Assembly: GCA_948567375.1 (NCBI GenBank)
Contig: OX419758.1
Location: 66,679,965-66,743,964 of the forward strand
Direction of reading: 5' to 3'
Length of the DNA stretch: 64,000 nucleotides
Source: Lunularia cruciata
Taxonomy: Eukaryota; Streptophyta; Marchantiopsida; Lunulariales; Lunulariaceae
Below the pieces are notes generated by a model that was not told the origin of the DNA, did not search any database, and saw nothing but the letters and a program-made list of their open reading frames with translations. A program made the position numbers and the translations under genes. This document shows positions 50,049 through 60,150 of this stretch, piece after piece. The first letter of the stretch is position 1, and the number at the start of each line of letters is the position of its first letter.

Positions 50049-50474
50049 TGTAATAGTATGGAGTTTAGCGACGTAGTTAGTAAGGCTAACAAAGTAGATA
50101 ATATGCCAAATTAGCCTAGAATATTCCAAAAGTATATAGGAAGCTTCTTGGGAAGCTTCCTGACTTGTTAACTTGCACTCCAAGTAGGTATCTTCTAGAA
50201 GGAAGATTCTAGAAGCTTCTAACTAGCTTAGCTTGCATGCCAAGTAGGCGGCTTCTAGAAGAAAACTTCTTGAGAAGCTTCCTAGTTAACTTGGCTTGCA
50301 CTCTAAGAAAGCGGCTCAAGGAAGCTTCTTGAGAAGCTTCTCAAGGGCCTTGTATGCTACCTATAAATACCAAAGCCGAAGCTCATGCTAGGCATTCAGA
50401 GTTTTTCCCTCCTTCAAGTGTCCCAATGTAAGTTTCCATTCTCCTATTTCTCTCCTTGGTCTTGGTCTTTTACA
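50049..50474 (+). repeat. 3' LTR of element D
   Basis: 426 bp; partner of 44772-45126, but longer through extra GAAGCTTC/TCTTGAGAAGC palindromic units. The four-module GAA/TTC array recurs at 50202-50219. A TATA-like CCTATAAATACC lies near 50361. Confidence 0.88.
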
Positions 50475-53400
50475 AGTTACCAGAAGGCCCTACCAGTAGA
50501 CATTTCCTTATTGGGGGCACATGATTTGGAGAGACATGGGCCTATTCACTTGGTGATTTCTAGATGGTCATGTCAGGGACATACGCATGCTAGCCAAGGT
50601 TTGGATCTTCAGGATCCTCATTCTGGTGTGTTTTAGGAGATGTTACAAATACTACAACATCTCCAAGTTCATTAGTCTGTTTCTCCAACTTACCTTTTGG
50701 AGAACATTCCTTTGATGGGTGATTCTTGCACCTGAGTGGTGGTGAGTACACATCAGGTCTATTCTTGGATGGGACCTATTGTATTGTTGGATGCAGCCAG
50801 AGTGGGATCAAGTCTTTGGTGGACAAACCTCTTACCCAGAGAGGTTTTAAAGTGTGCATATGATGGGATTTAGCGACTTGACCACATCCTTGTTGATGAC
50901 ATCTTAAATGTTGGGCGCTAGTCTCAAACAATGGTAGTGGCTGATAGGTCGCCTATGGTAGTGGTGAACCTAGTTAGATAGCCCTGAGCTGCATTTCCTA
51001 CACCCATGAGTTTCCTAGGCCCTTGTGCTTTTTGAGAGGGAAGACTTGGACTTGTTTGGGACACACATTTATAGTAACTAGTGGAGCCCAACGCCAATGA
51101 GAGAGAGCGGGCAATGGGTTTTCACACCGGTATTACCGCTATTCCAGCGGTGTTAGAGGCTCTAGACGTTGGTGTTAGGTCAGGCTATGGACTTGAACTA
51201 TTTGACATGGATTGTGAGCCTTGGCTTGGCAGAGCAGTGTAGGATGCGCTTGATAGGCATCACTACTTGGACACTTGTGAGCCTTGTGCCTATCAAGACA
51301 ATTCAGGCATATGTTGGGGGTAATGGACCGAGTGGAAATTATATTCTTGGGACACAATCAGTAGCTACTAGGGAGAGTGGTCTACTTGGAGTCCATCTAG
51401 GTGAGCGTGGACTACTTGGATTACCCCCTTGGTCCACTTGGGATGCAACTAGAGGACGTGTGGAGCTTGTAGCCAAAGTGGAGGGAGTGTTTCACACAAA
51501 GGTTAGAACCTCTAGTGGTTGGGGGCATGACACTACTGCTCCCAAGAGCCCAATGTAGTAGCCAATCAATACATCTTCCACTCCTATGACAATTACAAAG
51601 GATACTTGGGAGCCAAATCTTGGACCCAAGCTTATTGGGGAGGAAAGATGGAAAGTTTGGAGGTTCTTGAGGAGCTACACGAGTTGTTTTGCCTTCAATA
51701 TGACAGATTTGGGTGCTCTAAAGAGACCTGGTATACTGATTGAGCTAACTAGCAATACACCAATTTTCCAACATCCTTATTGCTATAGTGATATGGAGAG
51801 TACATTGATTTAGAGTCAGAGTAGAGACCTTTTTGAGGCTAATTTGGTGGAGATCTCACATGGAGAGTATGCATCAGCAATAGTGATGTCAACCAAGAAG
51901 AATATGCATGGCAACTCCACAATAAGGCAGATGTGTGGAGATTACCATCCTATCAACCGATAGACTAGGGCTGATCGGTATGCCATGCCTACACTAGAGG
52001 AGATTTTTGATGCAATTGGGTATGCAAAGGTCTTCAATACTTTGGATCTTTGAGCGGGATATCATCAATTGCTAATTAAGGAAGAGGATAAGTCCAAGAG
52101 AACATTTTGGGCTATTGATCCTCATAGTAAGGATGTGTTATGTTAGTGGAGGTTCTTACCATTTGATTAAAGAATGCTCTTGTTGAGTTCTAGAGGGTTA
52201 TGGATAGGATCCTAGCTGGATTGGATTTTGCTCTATGCTATATTGATGGCATTTTGGTCTATAGCACTACTGTGGAGGAGCATGAGAGACAATTGTTGGA
52301 GGTGTTTGAGAGGTTGAGATCTCATGGACTCAAATTACATCTTGGGAAGTGTAGGTTCTTCCATGAGTAGGTTGAGTATTTGGGTCACACTATCTACCCC
52401 AAAGGATTTGGTTGGTGTTCAACAAACCAAGGTGGAGGCTATTGCACATATTCCTTGACCTATAGATGTGAGCAAAGTGCGAGCATTCCTTAAGTTGGCA
52501 AACTTCTATCACCACTATGTCAGAGGATTTAGTGCCATTGCCAAGGCCTTGACAAAGCTGACCAAGCTTACACAGGAGTGGTGTTGGGGAGGTGAGCAAG
52601 AGAGAGCTTTTGTAGAGCTCAAGGAGAGGTTGACATCTACTTCTATTTTGAGGAGACTGATCAAAGGATGACCAATCAGGTTCATATTGATTGGAGTATG
52701 TTGGGGCTTGGAGCGGTGTTCACCTAGCATGATGATGAGAGGAAGGAGTTTGTGGTGGCCTATGCTAGTCATTCCAACAATTCAATGGAGGCAAAGTATA
52801 GTTCATATGAGGGAGAGTGCTTGGTAGCAGCTTGGGTAGTAGCACATTTTGATGTTACCTATTTGGTAACCCCTTCATTCTCATCATTGATCATCAATTG
52901 CTAAAGTGGTTGATGGAGTCCAATAAGCTTTCAAGGAGCTTGCACGATGGGCTCTAATTTTATAGGAGAATGATTTCATGGTTGTTCATAGACCTGGAGT
53001 GGTAAACTGTGATGCTGATGGGTTGAGTAGAAACCCAAGTCCCAACCAGCAAGATTAGAGTGGAGCACGTTGGCATGGTGAGACAGATAAGGAGAGGGCG
53101 CCATGGTGGCATGCATCGGCCTTTCTGTGTATATTTTCTAAGGCTTTGGTGGTATCTCTCTTAGCGCATATAGGAGGAGTTATTGAGGTCATAGATCTTT
53201 TGAGTGAAGATATTGGTACAGTTTAGTGAGACATTCATGGTGACGTCTTAGTGATGGACTATCTTTGTACTAGTGTTGTGGGTGGCACAGGTACACAAGG
53301 AGAAAGATCGTGTTCTTCAACAAGCCAAACGGTTCAGATTGGAAGGCTGATACCTTTTGCGTGTATGGGAGGATGGTAGAGTGAGAATAGTACCAGATCC

Positions 53401-54335
53401 ATCTCACAAACTACAATTAGTCTGTCATGCTCATGAGGAACTAGGACATTTTGGAGTAAAACATCCATATAGCTTACTCCAGAGTCATTATTGGTGGCAC
53501 GGTATCTATACCAAGGTACAATAGTTTGTTGCCAGATGTGTAGTTTGTGACCAATTTAGAGCATCATTCAATTCTCCTATGCCATAGTTACACCCATTAC
53601 CTATCATAAGATTGGGTTACCATTGGAGTTTGGACTTTGTTGGACCTTTACCGCTAACTGTGAGACATTATCGATATGTTTTGGTGATGGTGGAGTACTT
53701 CTCCAAGTGGATTGAGTTGGTGGCTCTTCCCAACAAGTCCAATGAAGGGACGGCTTATTCATTCTTAGACCGGGTTCTTAGTCATTTTGATGCACTTGTT
53801 GAGGTTTTGACTGATTAGAGTAAAGAGTTCTTGGGGAAGTCTCAAGTCTTGTGTGACAAGGCTTTGATTGATCATCATACTACATCCGGAGATCACCCTA
53901 AGGTAGATGGCTTAGTAGAGAGTGGTTTAGACGGTGAAGAGAGGATTGCAAAAGTATGGTTTGCAGAGAGGCCACTTGGGAGATTGGGATCTCTAGTTAC
54001 CTTTGTTGGCCATGGGCTATTGGTTCAGCTGGCAAGCCTCCTAAGCATCCTTCTCTCCTTACTTCCTACTCTATGGACAAGATCCAGATTTACCCACAAT
54101 CATTTGTTGAGATACTACTGTAGTTTTAGACTTGGAAGACCCAGATGTATGGATGAGCATATGTTCTCAATGGGCGGACATCTTTTGCAGAGTGATGCCA
54201 ATGGCCTTTGAGAACTTGGCAATTGCTTAACATAGAGATACTTTACACTATGATACCATTCAAGGAGGAGGTTATAGACCCTCAATCCATTAATTTCATC
54301 CAAGAGACTATGTATATCTACAAGAGACAGCACCG

Positions 54336-54668
54336 TTGACACTTGATGTTTTAACAAGCCGCACTATCTTGAGAGTGTGTGAGGTTTTGCCATCTGGAGT
54401 CCTTGTGTTGGAAGGACGTGATGGTGTTGTTTGGAAGGATCATGTGCACAATTGTGTGCCATGCCACCTCCCAAACATTGATGGTACTATGGATCCAAGC
54501 TTGGCAGTTATACATGCAATCTTGAGGTGTATGTTATGTGGCTCTTTTGGTGGAGCTACTCCTATGTTAGTGTGTGATAGTTGTTTAAGAGGATGGCATA
54601 TGGCATGTATGACTCCTCTCCTCACGGTGGTTCCTCAAGGACAATGGTTATGTCCTAGATGTACTTGA
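54336..54668 (+). pseudogene. G element: integrase C-terminal segment with PHD finger
   Basis: The last open stretch of G's pol region, 110 codons ending TGA at 54666-54668. The first half (TSRTILRVCEVLPSGVLVLEGRDG) resembles the small beta-rich module after gypsy integrases. The second half, 54528-54662, is a complete C4HC3 PHD finger: CMLC, then CDSC, GWHMAC, and finally WLCPRC, with the expected Trp two residues before the last Cys pair. In host proteins PHD fingers bind the histone H3 tail; here it would replace the chromodomain as a chromatin-targeting part of integrase (inference). It lies just upstream of G's purine tract and LTR, so it is not a host gene. Confidence 0.8.
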
Positions 54669-54837
54669 CCTATAGCTAGTTCATCATTTATATGGTATAG
54701 ATTGCAGACAAGCAACTAATGATGGGGCTCCATAGCACCTGGCCTCTTGATCTTTGCCCATCATAGGGTATACCATATACTTGGAGTAGATGGCTATCTA
54801 GAGTTAGAGGGACCTAACCGCCAGCTAGGGGGGCGAT

Positions 54838-55401
54838 TGTGGCACTTTAAAGTTTATGTATGACTTGTGTATGACTTATGTATCACTTATGTGTGAGTTG
54901 TACTTTTATAGTGTATGATGTTAACAGCGATGTATATTGTGTAGCGATGTATATATGCACAATAGCTGTCATGCCATTTGTAGTGTTGCATCTAGATTTC
55001 TCAGACATTAGAGTTCCAATGCTAGTAACTAGAGGCATTTTGGCAATTACTCATAGACTACTTTCTAACGGTCAGATTTTGTGTTTAGGGTACTGACTTC
55101 ATGGTGGGGTCCACCGTCTGCATTGTTGGGTGTTCCATTGGCGGGACCGTTGGGATGAGACCTAGGTCAAAATCAAGAGTATACCTTGGAAGTGAAGCTC
55201 TAGAGAGCTCACTTCTCCCATGTTGAGCCTCCGAGTTCTTGGCTAGAGTGGATAGAAAGCCGGTGAGCGTCACTTGGATTCTCTTAGCTAGAGTGAGTGT
55301 GGCTTGATTGTAATCAATGCCCTATTGTTGGCAAGTTGTTGAGGATCATATCAAGCATTGATCTGAGTTCAATTGATTTGAGCTATAAAAGATTTGATTA
55401 T
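54838..55401 (+). repeat. Full LTR of element G
   Basis: Starts TGTGGCACTTTAAAG directly after a strong purine tract and ends TTGATTAT. A short 10-11-bp tandem motif (TATGTATGACTT-like) occupies its first 60 bases. Confidence 0.8.
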
Positions 55402-55507
55402 TGTGGCACTTTAGAGTTTATGTATGACTCATGTGTGAGTTGTGCTTCTATAGTGTATGATGTTGATAACGATGTATGTTGTGTAGCAATGTATATACGC
55501 ACGATAG
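55402..55507 (+). repeat. Second, partial LTR of element G in tandem
   Basis: Directly after the full LTR the sequence restarts with TGTGGCACTTTAGAG and follows the first 127 bases or so of the LTR, stopping at the C junction. Together with the partial LTR at 40339 it makes up one full LTR. Confidence 0.8.
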
Positions 55508-57334
55508 TGAAGAAGGTCCAACATGCAAACCCATGTAAAGTAATCCTCTCCTTTCCCTCAATCTCTTGCTCTCAAAGGTCAATAGACATGAACTTGCTTT
55601 ATGTCCCTTCTATCTACATAGAAAGCACTTATATTCACTCTTTCCTCCAAGTGGTGTAGATGTTTGAATCCTCTCAACACTCTTCAAATTCTATTCTAAA
55701 CTCTCTTTTCCTCAAATCCACCCCTACAATCAACTCAAACCATTGGGGAACCTTTCATAGTCTCAATTTCACTCTTGATGACACTCCATGTTCCCAAAAT
55801 GAATCTAAATACTCAAACATAGTTTTTGTTGCTCTCAAACTGCTCATGCATGAGATCTCAATTATACAAAATTGACCCTTCACAATGTCACAATGTCACT
55901 CAAATCTCTAAATTGGTATATCATAGTCCTTTGAACTTTTGCACACTTGATCACAACTCTAGGGCATCACTCCTTGCAAAATTTCAGATATTTTCATCCA
56001 GCCATTTGGCCTAGGAACCTGTCTATTTAACACACATATTTCAGATTTGGTTTGAAAACCACCCCCTCACTTTAAAAACTCATAACTCTTTGTGTAAGAA
56101 TGAACTTTCTTTAATTTTTGTGTGAACAGGTAGGATACAATGCACTGAATTTCCTTTGAAAGTTTCAGAATAATCCACTAAAAATTGAAGAAATGGCATA
56201 TTGTGTACAATTTTCTAGAGAGCATGCAGTTGCGGGAGCAGTTTACCCTATCATTTTTCAAAAGTTCTAGCCTAGTGCGCATAATAGCTCTCACAATAAT
56301 TTCAAGTGTGATAAATGGAAGATAACCCAAGCTATCATGTATAGAAATCTCAAGTCCAGATCTCAAACTTGAGATTTTGCCCAAAATCACCTTAATCCAC
56401 GAAATATGCAATCCACCCCACAGAATCTCTCAAATCCTCTCAAATGTACAAGATGTACAAAATCATCTCAAAGATATCATAATGGGTAAAAAAATAGGTC
56501 CAAGTTCTCCAACATAAGTTTAGCCCTCTCCTCTCCTAAAGTTATCTCCAAGTGAGCTCTCAAAGCCTCCTTTTGTCTAATATAGAATTGTTCGTGGAAC
56601 ATTATCTTGCCTTCTAGAGAAGTCCCAGCAATGGAACCAAAAATGTGAGTCTGCTTGTCTCTCACTCAAGATGAACCTCTGATGGCTATTATAGTAGCGC
56701 ACCATAGACTAAGAAAGCAAGGAACCCTAACTCCATCATACTCTTCCAAGGCTAATACTCGAAGACTCATGACATTGCTCACTAGAGAACTCAATGAGAA
56801 AGAGATAGTTGAAAATGAAAGGATGATGAGTACCTCATCACCCATAATTTATATACTTGTGAAATTGTATGCACCAAAGTTACTAATTACTGGAGAAACT
56901 TAAGTTACTAGGCTAAAAGTCAAGTAAAGTCAACAAGTATAAAGGAATATCCATCCACATTGGTATATTCTAGTAAGCATGTGATCTTATCTTGACCCAA
57001 CTACTAAGTCAAGGATTCCTTCACATGGACTATTCTTGGACTATAGAAAAATCCAAAACAAAAAGGCTTGCTGGCCCAAGAATTTTCAACTCTTTCCTCA
57101 AAGCCAAACACCTAGGAATAATACCAAGTTGACACACTAGAATCCAAAATAGTGGTGTTCATCTTTTCCACTTCTTTTAAAGTAAGGTCCAGCCTATCTT
57201 AGTTATGTATAACTTTAGCTAGTCATGACTTATATAGAACCATCCTTTATCTCTATATAAATAATATCTCTCAAGTACTAGTAATACCAAACCAAATATC
57301 ACAATACTACATACATGCACAAATGGGTATTACA
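55508..57334 (-). repeat. 5' LTR of element C, main part
   Basis: Partner of 17959-23910 without F1. Its + strand right end GGGTATTACA at 57334 is the LTR start on the minus strand. The uninterrupted F1 target (TTTCACTCTTGATGACAC) is visible near 55770-55785. The right flank, AAATT, leads into E's gag region. Confidence 0.8.
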
Positions 57335-57349
57335 AAATTATCAAACTCC

Positions 57350-58568
57350 CAATAGGTGGCTCAAAATTTCCTACTAGGATTCCTCATTTCCTTGATCATT
57401 TTGTTCCACAAATTCTATCAAGGAAACTTGTCAAGGTTGCTTATTGTGAGTGTCCATTCAAGAATGGGCAACCTCGACAAGTTCAACAATGCGATGTCCT
57501 AATTGGTGACAATAAAAACAACCACCATTTTATCACAATTCCTCTCTATCTGCAATGCCAAGTGGTCTCCGTTGAATGACATCAATCTCCATTGGTGTTG
57601 GCTCCTCCACTTGTGTGTAGTGTATTGGGGGATTTTGTGGAGGTCGAGGTCAAGACCAAGTTGTTGCAACCAAGGAATCAAAATGTTTGGCCAACCGCAT
57701 GGCTTCCTCCAAGTGTTGTGGCTCTTGCATGGTTACCTCTAATTTGGTTCTTGACTTTAGGCACCTCAAAAATCAATCCATAGCTTCACCTTCTAGTATA
57801 TATGGAATTTGCATGATGGTGTTTTGGAATTGCATAATGTAACTTCTCATAGAGCCAATCTATTTCAACTCTACCAACCTATCCTGTGCAGCTCGTGTGG
57901 CATTTATAGCTTGGAATCAACTAATTATTGCACTCTTGAATTCTGCCCATATCAAGATTGGTGCAAAAATTTGTCATTCAGCTTGCTCCACTTGGAATCT
58001 CCACCATAGCTTTGCTACTCCATCCAATTGGCTAGAAGCCAAGAAAATCTATTTCGCTTGTCTTGCAGATTGGTAGCTTCAAAATAACATTCACAATCAA
58101 ATACAAAATTCTCCACTACACCCAAGAGATTCTTACCTTCAAATACCTTGGGTTTAGGGAATCAGATTCAATCTTCTCCTTCTCAAACTGGTACTCACTC
58201 TATGTGCTCCTATCGTCAAAGGTCTTGTTCACCCAACAATCAAGTAAGGTGTTTGATTTGTTGTTGCATAGTAAGGATAACCTTGAGCATTGCCACCATG
58301 ATTGCTAATCTATCATACCATCCCTAATATATCTAATTTATTAACATATAAAAGTAGTTTTCCATCGTGCTCCATAAGGTACAATCAGAAGTACCAAGAG
58401 TTCCTCAGATATGGTGATCATATGCAAAAAATCTTGTCAAAAGCGTGAGGTGATGAATTATGTGAAACAATGCTTGGGTAGTACTTGGACATAAAATCCC
58501 AATGGTTTGGTGAAATTGGATTTGGTGGTCCATAAATTCCATCCATCCCATTCTTGCTATGATACCAA
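57350..58568 (-). mobile_element. Gag remnant and PBS of element E
   Basis: Minus-strand sequence closely related to the gag regions of A, B and D (for example the block at 57800-58020 against 37820-38030 in B), ending at the PBS complement next to E's 5' LTR. Broken. Confidence 0.75.
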
Positions 58569-58980
58569 TGTAAAAGACTAAGATTGAGGAGAGAAATAGG
58601 AGAATGGAAACTCATATTGGGACACTTGAATGTGGGAAAACTCCAAATGCCTAGCATGAGCTTTGTCTTTGGTATTTATAGGTAGTATACAAGGCTCTTG
58701 AGAAGCTTCTCAAGAAGTTTCCTTGAGCCGCTTTCTTAGAGTGCAAGCCAAGTTAACCATGAAGCTTCTCAAGAAGCTTCCTTCTAAAAGTTGCCTACTT
58801 GGCATGCAAGCTAAGGTAGGCAAAAGCTTCTAGAAGCTTCCTTCTAGAAGTGCAAGTTAAGCTAGTCGGGAAGCTTCCCAAGAAGCTTCTTAGATACTTT
58901 TGGAATATTTTGGGTTACTTTGGCTTATTCTCTACTTTGTTAGCCTTACTAATTACGTCTCTAAACTCCATATTGTTATA
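58569..58980 (-). repeat. 5' LTR of element E
   Basis: Starts TGTAAAAGACTAAG and ends ATTGTTATA on the + strand; rich in AAGCTTC palindromes. A three-module heat-shock-type array TTCTAGAAGCTTC lies at 58828-58840. GCTAA follows as TSD. Confidence 0.85.
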
Positions 58981-59343
58981 GCTAACAAAGTAGCAAATAT
59001 GCCAAATTAGCCTAGAATATTTTAGGGTATCTAAGAAGCTTCCCAACTATCTTAGCTTGCACTCCAAGTAGATAGTTTCTAGAAGCTTCCAACTAGCTTA
59101 GCTTGCATGTCAAGTAAACAACTTCTAAAAGGAAGTTTCTTGAGAAGCTTCCCGGTTAACTTGGCTTGCACTCCAAGAAAATGGCTCATGGAAACTTCTT
59201 GAGAAGCTTCTCAAGAGCCTTGTTTGCTTCCTATAAATACCAAAATTGAAGCTCATGCTAGGCATTTAGAGTTTCCCACACTCAAGTATCTCAATATGAT
59301 CTTCCATTCTCCTATTTCTCTCCTTGATCTTGGTCTTTTTATA
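58981..59343 (+). repeat. Remainder of A's 3' LTR
   Basis: Continues the LTR that begins at 16976-17017: GCTAACAAAGTAGCAAAT matches the 5' LTR from about 11138 onward and ends TTTTTATA. A three-module array TTCTAGAAGCTTC lies at 59077-59089. The LINE resumes immediately after AATAT. Confidence 0.85.
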
Positions 59344-60150
59344 AATATAGCCTCACATCCTCCAAGTATAGCTACTCAAAACTAATGTGGATTAAGGTGT
59401 TGTCAAAAGTGAAGATGATGCTGAAGGACAATGGTGTGATTGTCCAAATACAAAAGATATCTCTAATGGCAATCGGTTTAATGCCTCTCGTTTCCTTCTC
59501 CATCACAAGAAGTCAACTAGCACTTAAGACCCAACTAACAAACATAGGAAAGTCTCCTCTCACTATTTCTATAGCCACCTAAAACAACTTGGTAAAACCA
59601 CAAGAAGGATCATCTGACCGAAAATAATCTTTAAGATGCTCATATACCATCCTTGACAAGCCTCTTGAAGAAAGGTGAAGGGCAGTGCACAATGCTTGTG
59701 CAAAGGCAACCTATGAAGACATAAAGGTTGCTCAGGCTAATAATCTAAGACCTCTAGTGGTAATCCATCTTTTGCCATAGGTTGTCATGAGCATAAGGAA
59801 AATATAGCCTTATTAGTAGGACTAGCCATAGACAAAGGGTGTAGCGCTCATATTACTCTACTTAACTTTCTTGCCCGACCTAATGTCCTACACCACTGTA
59901 ATCAAATGGACTCTATGGTATCATGTGGCAAAACTTGTATCCTAAATGTGCAGCCTTAACAGACTCCTCTTGTAGGGCTACCCAATTTCCTACTCATAAT
60001 CAACAAAATCCTCTCTATGCTCCGCATGTCTACCTCTACCATAACAACAATACCATTGAGGGAAGAGTAAGACAAATAAGAACTATGCTAACTCATCCAA
60101 GGAATCACATACCAAACGATCAAGTGGTAGGCTAAAGGTCTTTCTAGCCT
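59344..60150 (-). mobile_element. LINE, upstream part of RT ORF
   Basis: Minus-strand frame with VAIEIVRGDFPMFVSWVL, then METRGIKPIAI-like sequence near 59460-59580 (the 'RPIAI' fingers block of non-LTR RTs) and GGCEA at 59349-59363. Removing the insertion and one 5-bp TSD, GGCEA continues in frame to MSLSKSALLD at 11101 and on to the catalytic VLQVDVKNAFN. This makes both pieces one LINE copy. There are stops (one between LSAS and LLVM) and frame changes. Upstream of about 60150 the coding signal fades. Confidence 0.75.

Larger units (their letters stand above)
44772..50474 (+). mobile_element. Element D: chromovirus nested in G, both LTRs present
   Basis: Plus strand, 5703 bp, flanked by GGTTA (44767-44771) and AGTTA (50475-50479). 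5' LTR 44772-45126; PBS TTGGTATTAGAGT from 45127; gag about 45409-46250 with a knuckle-like CQVGHHIGECPL near 46190; protease 46298-46735; three 20-codon repeats 46779-46958; RT 47031-47675 (AVFMDQMHWVLEG, VVFLDNILIYSK); RNase H about 47935-48410; integrase about 48700-49400 (HVSLDLITSLPKAQQDHTTI; LALSIAYHPQTDGQIECANR); chromodomain 49820-49973 (EYKVLWKGYPLHDATWEPLSHL region); purine tract 50030-50048; 3' LTR 50049-50474. It is the innermost insertion and the best preserved of its family, yet still broken about ten times. Confidence 0.9.
40339..55507 (+). mobile_element. Element G: gypsy element with PHD finger (outer limits, contains D)
   Basis: Plus-strand LTR element in C's 5' LTR. Parts: LTR 3' portion 40339 to about 40792; leader; gag about 41770-43800 with a knuckle CWTCGGPHHWREC near 42813; protease near 43850-44240 (LLDSCAQPLMLGKA context); D inserted at 44772; RT about 51900-52450, with YIDGILVYS at the YxDD position near 52240; RNase H about 52680-53040; integrase zinc-binding part near 53400-53560 and core near 53600-53820; PHD finger 54528-54662; purine tract AGGGGGGCGAT ending at 54837; full LTR 54838-55401; and a second, partial LTR 55402-55507. 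The outer flanks GGTGA and AGTGA look like a TSD. It has twenty or more breaks. Confidence 0.8.
17959..57334 (-). mobile_element. Element C: large gypsy element with 2.17-kb LTRs (outer limits, contains F1-F3, B, G)
   Basis: Minus-strand LTR element. From its 5' side: 5' LTR 57334-55508 continuing at 40338-39995 beyond G; gag about 39935-38943 with a zinc-knuckle remnant (YFGCGGRDHIQRNYSN); 33464-33325; protease and spacer 29545-28685 (ALVDGRSVVNAML, LLLGSLRLRA); 26769 to about 26470; RT about 26520-25690; RNase H about 25660-25180; integrase about 24960-24060, with DFVGHLNRTPKNNWYIVVV and FLPTYFGPFIVEKVFGNYTY. The 3' LTR is 23910-17959, interrupted by F1. Without insertions the LTRs are 2171 and about 2177 bp, a strong sign that they are a true pair. 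By eye they differ at roughly one site in 12-15. I see no chromodomain. The element is dead, with many breaks. Confidence 0.8.
17018..58980 (-). mobile_element. Element E: chromovirus in A's 3' LTR (outer limits, contains C)
   Basis: Minus-strand member of the A/B/D family. The right end is a 5' LTR (58569-58980), with the PBS complement GCTATGATACCAA at 58556-58568 and a gag remnant at about 57350-58330. The left end is a 3' LTR piece starting TGTAAAA at 17018 and recognisable to about 17134. GCTAA occurs on both sides (17013-17017 and 58981-58985), a perfect 5-bp TSD inside A's LTR, so the two pieces are ends of one insertion although they lie 42 kb apart. Element C and its passengers fill the middle, and little of E's pol region is left. 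E is badly eroded. Confidence 0.8.

Noticed and set aside
44772-50474. CRISPR-like array, from the many AAGCTTCTTGAGAAGCTTC repeats
   Set aside because: They are irregular palindromes within LTRs, without equal spacers, in a plant genome.
54336-54668. PHD-finger frame as a host chromatin gene
   Set aside because: It directly follows G's integrase and precedes G's purine tract and LTR.
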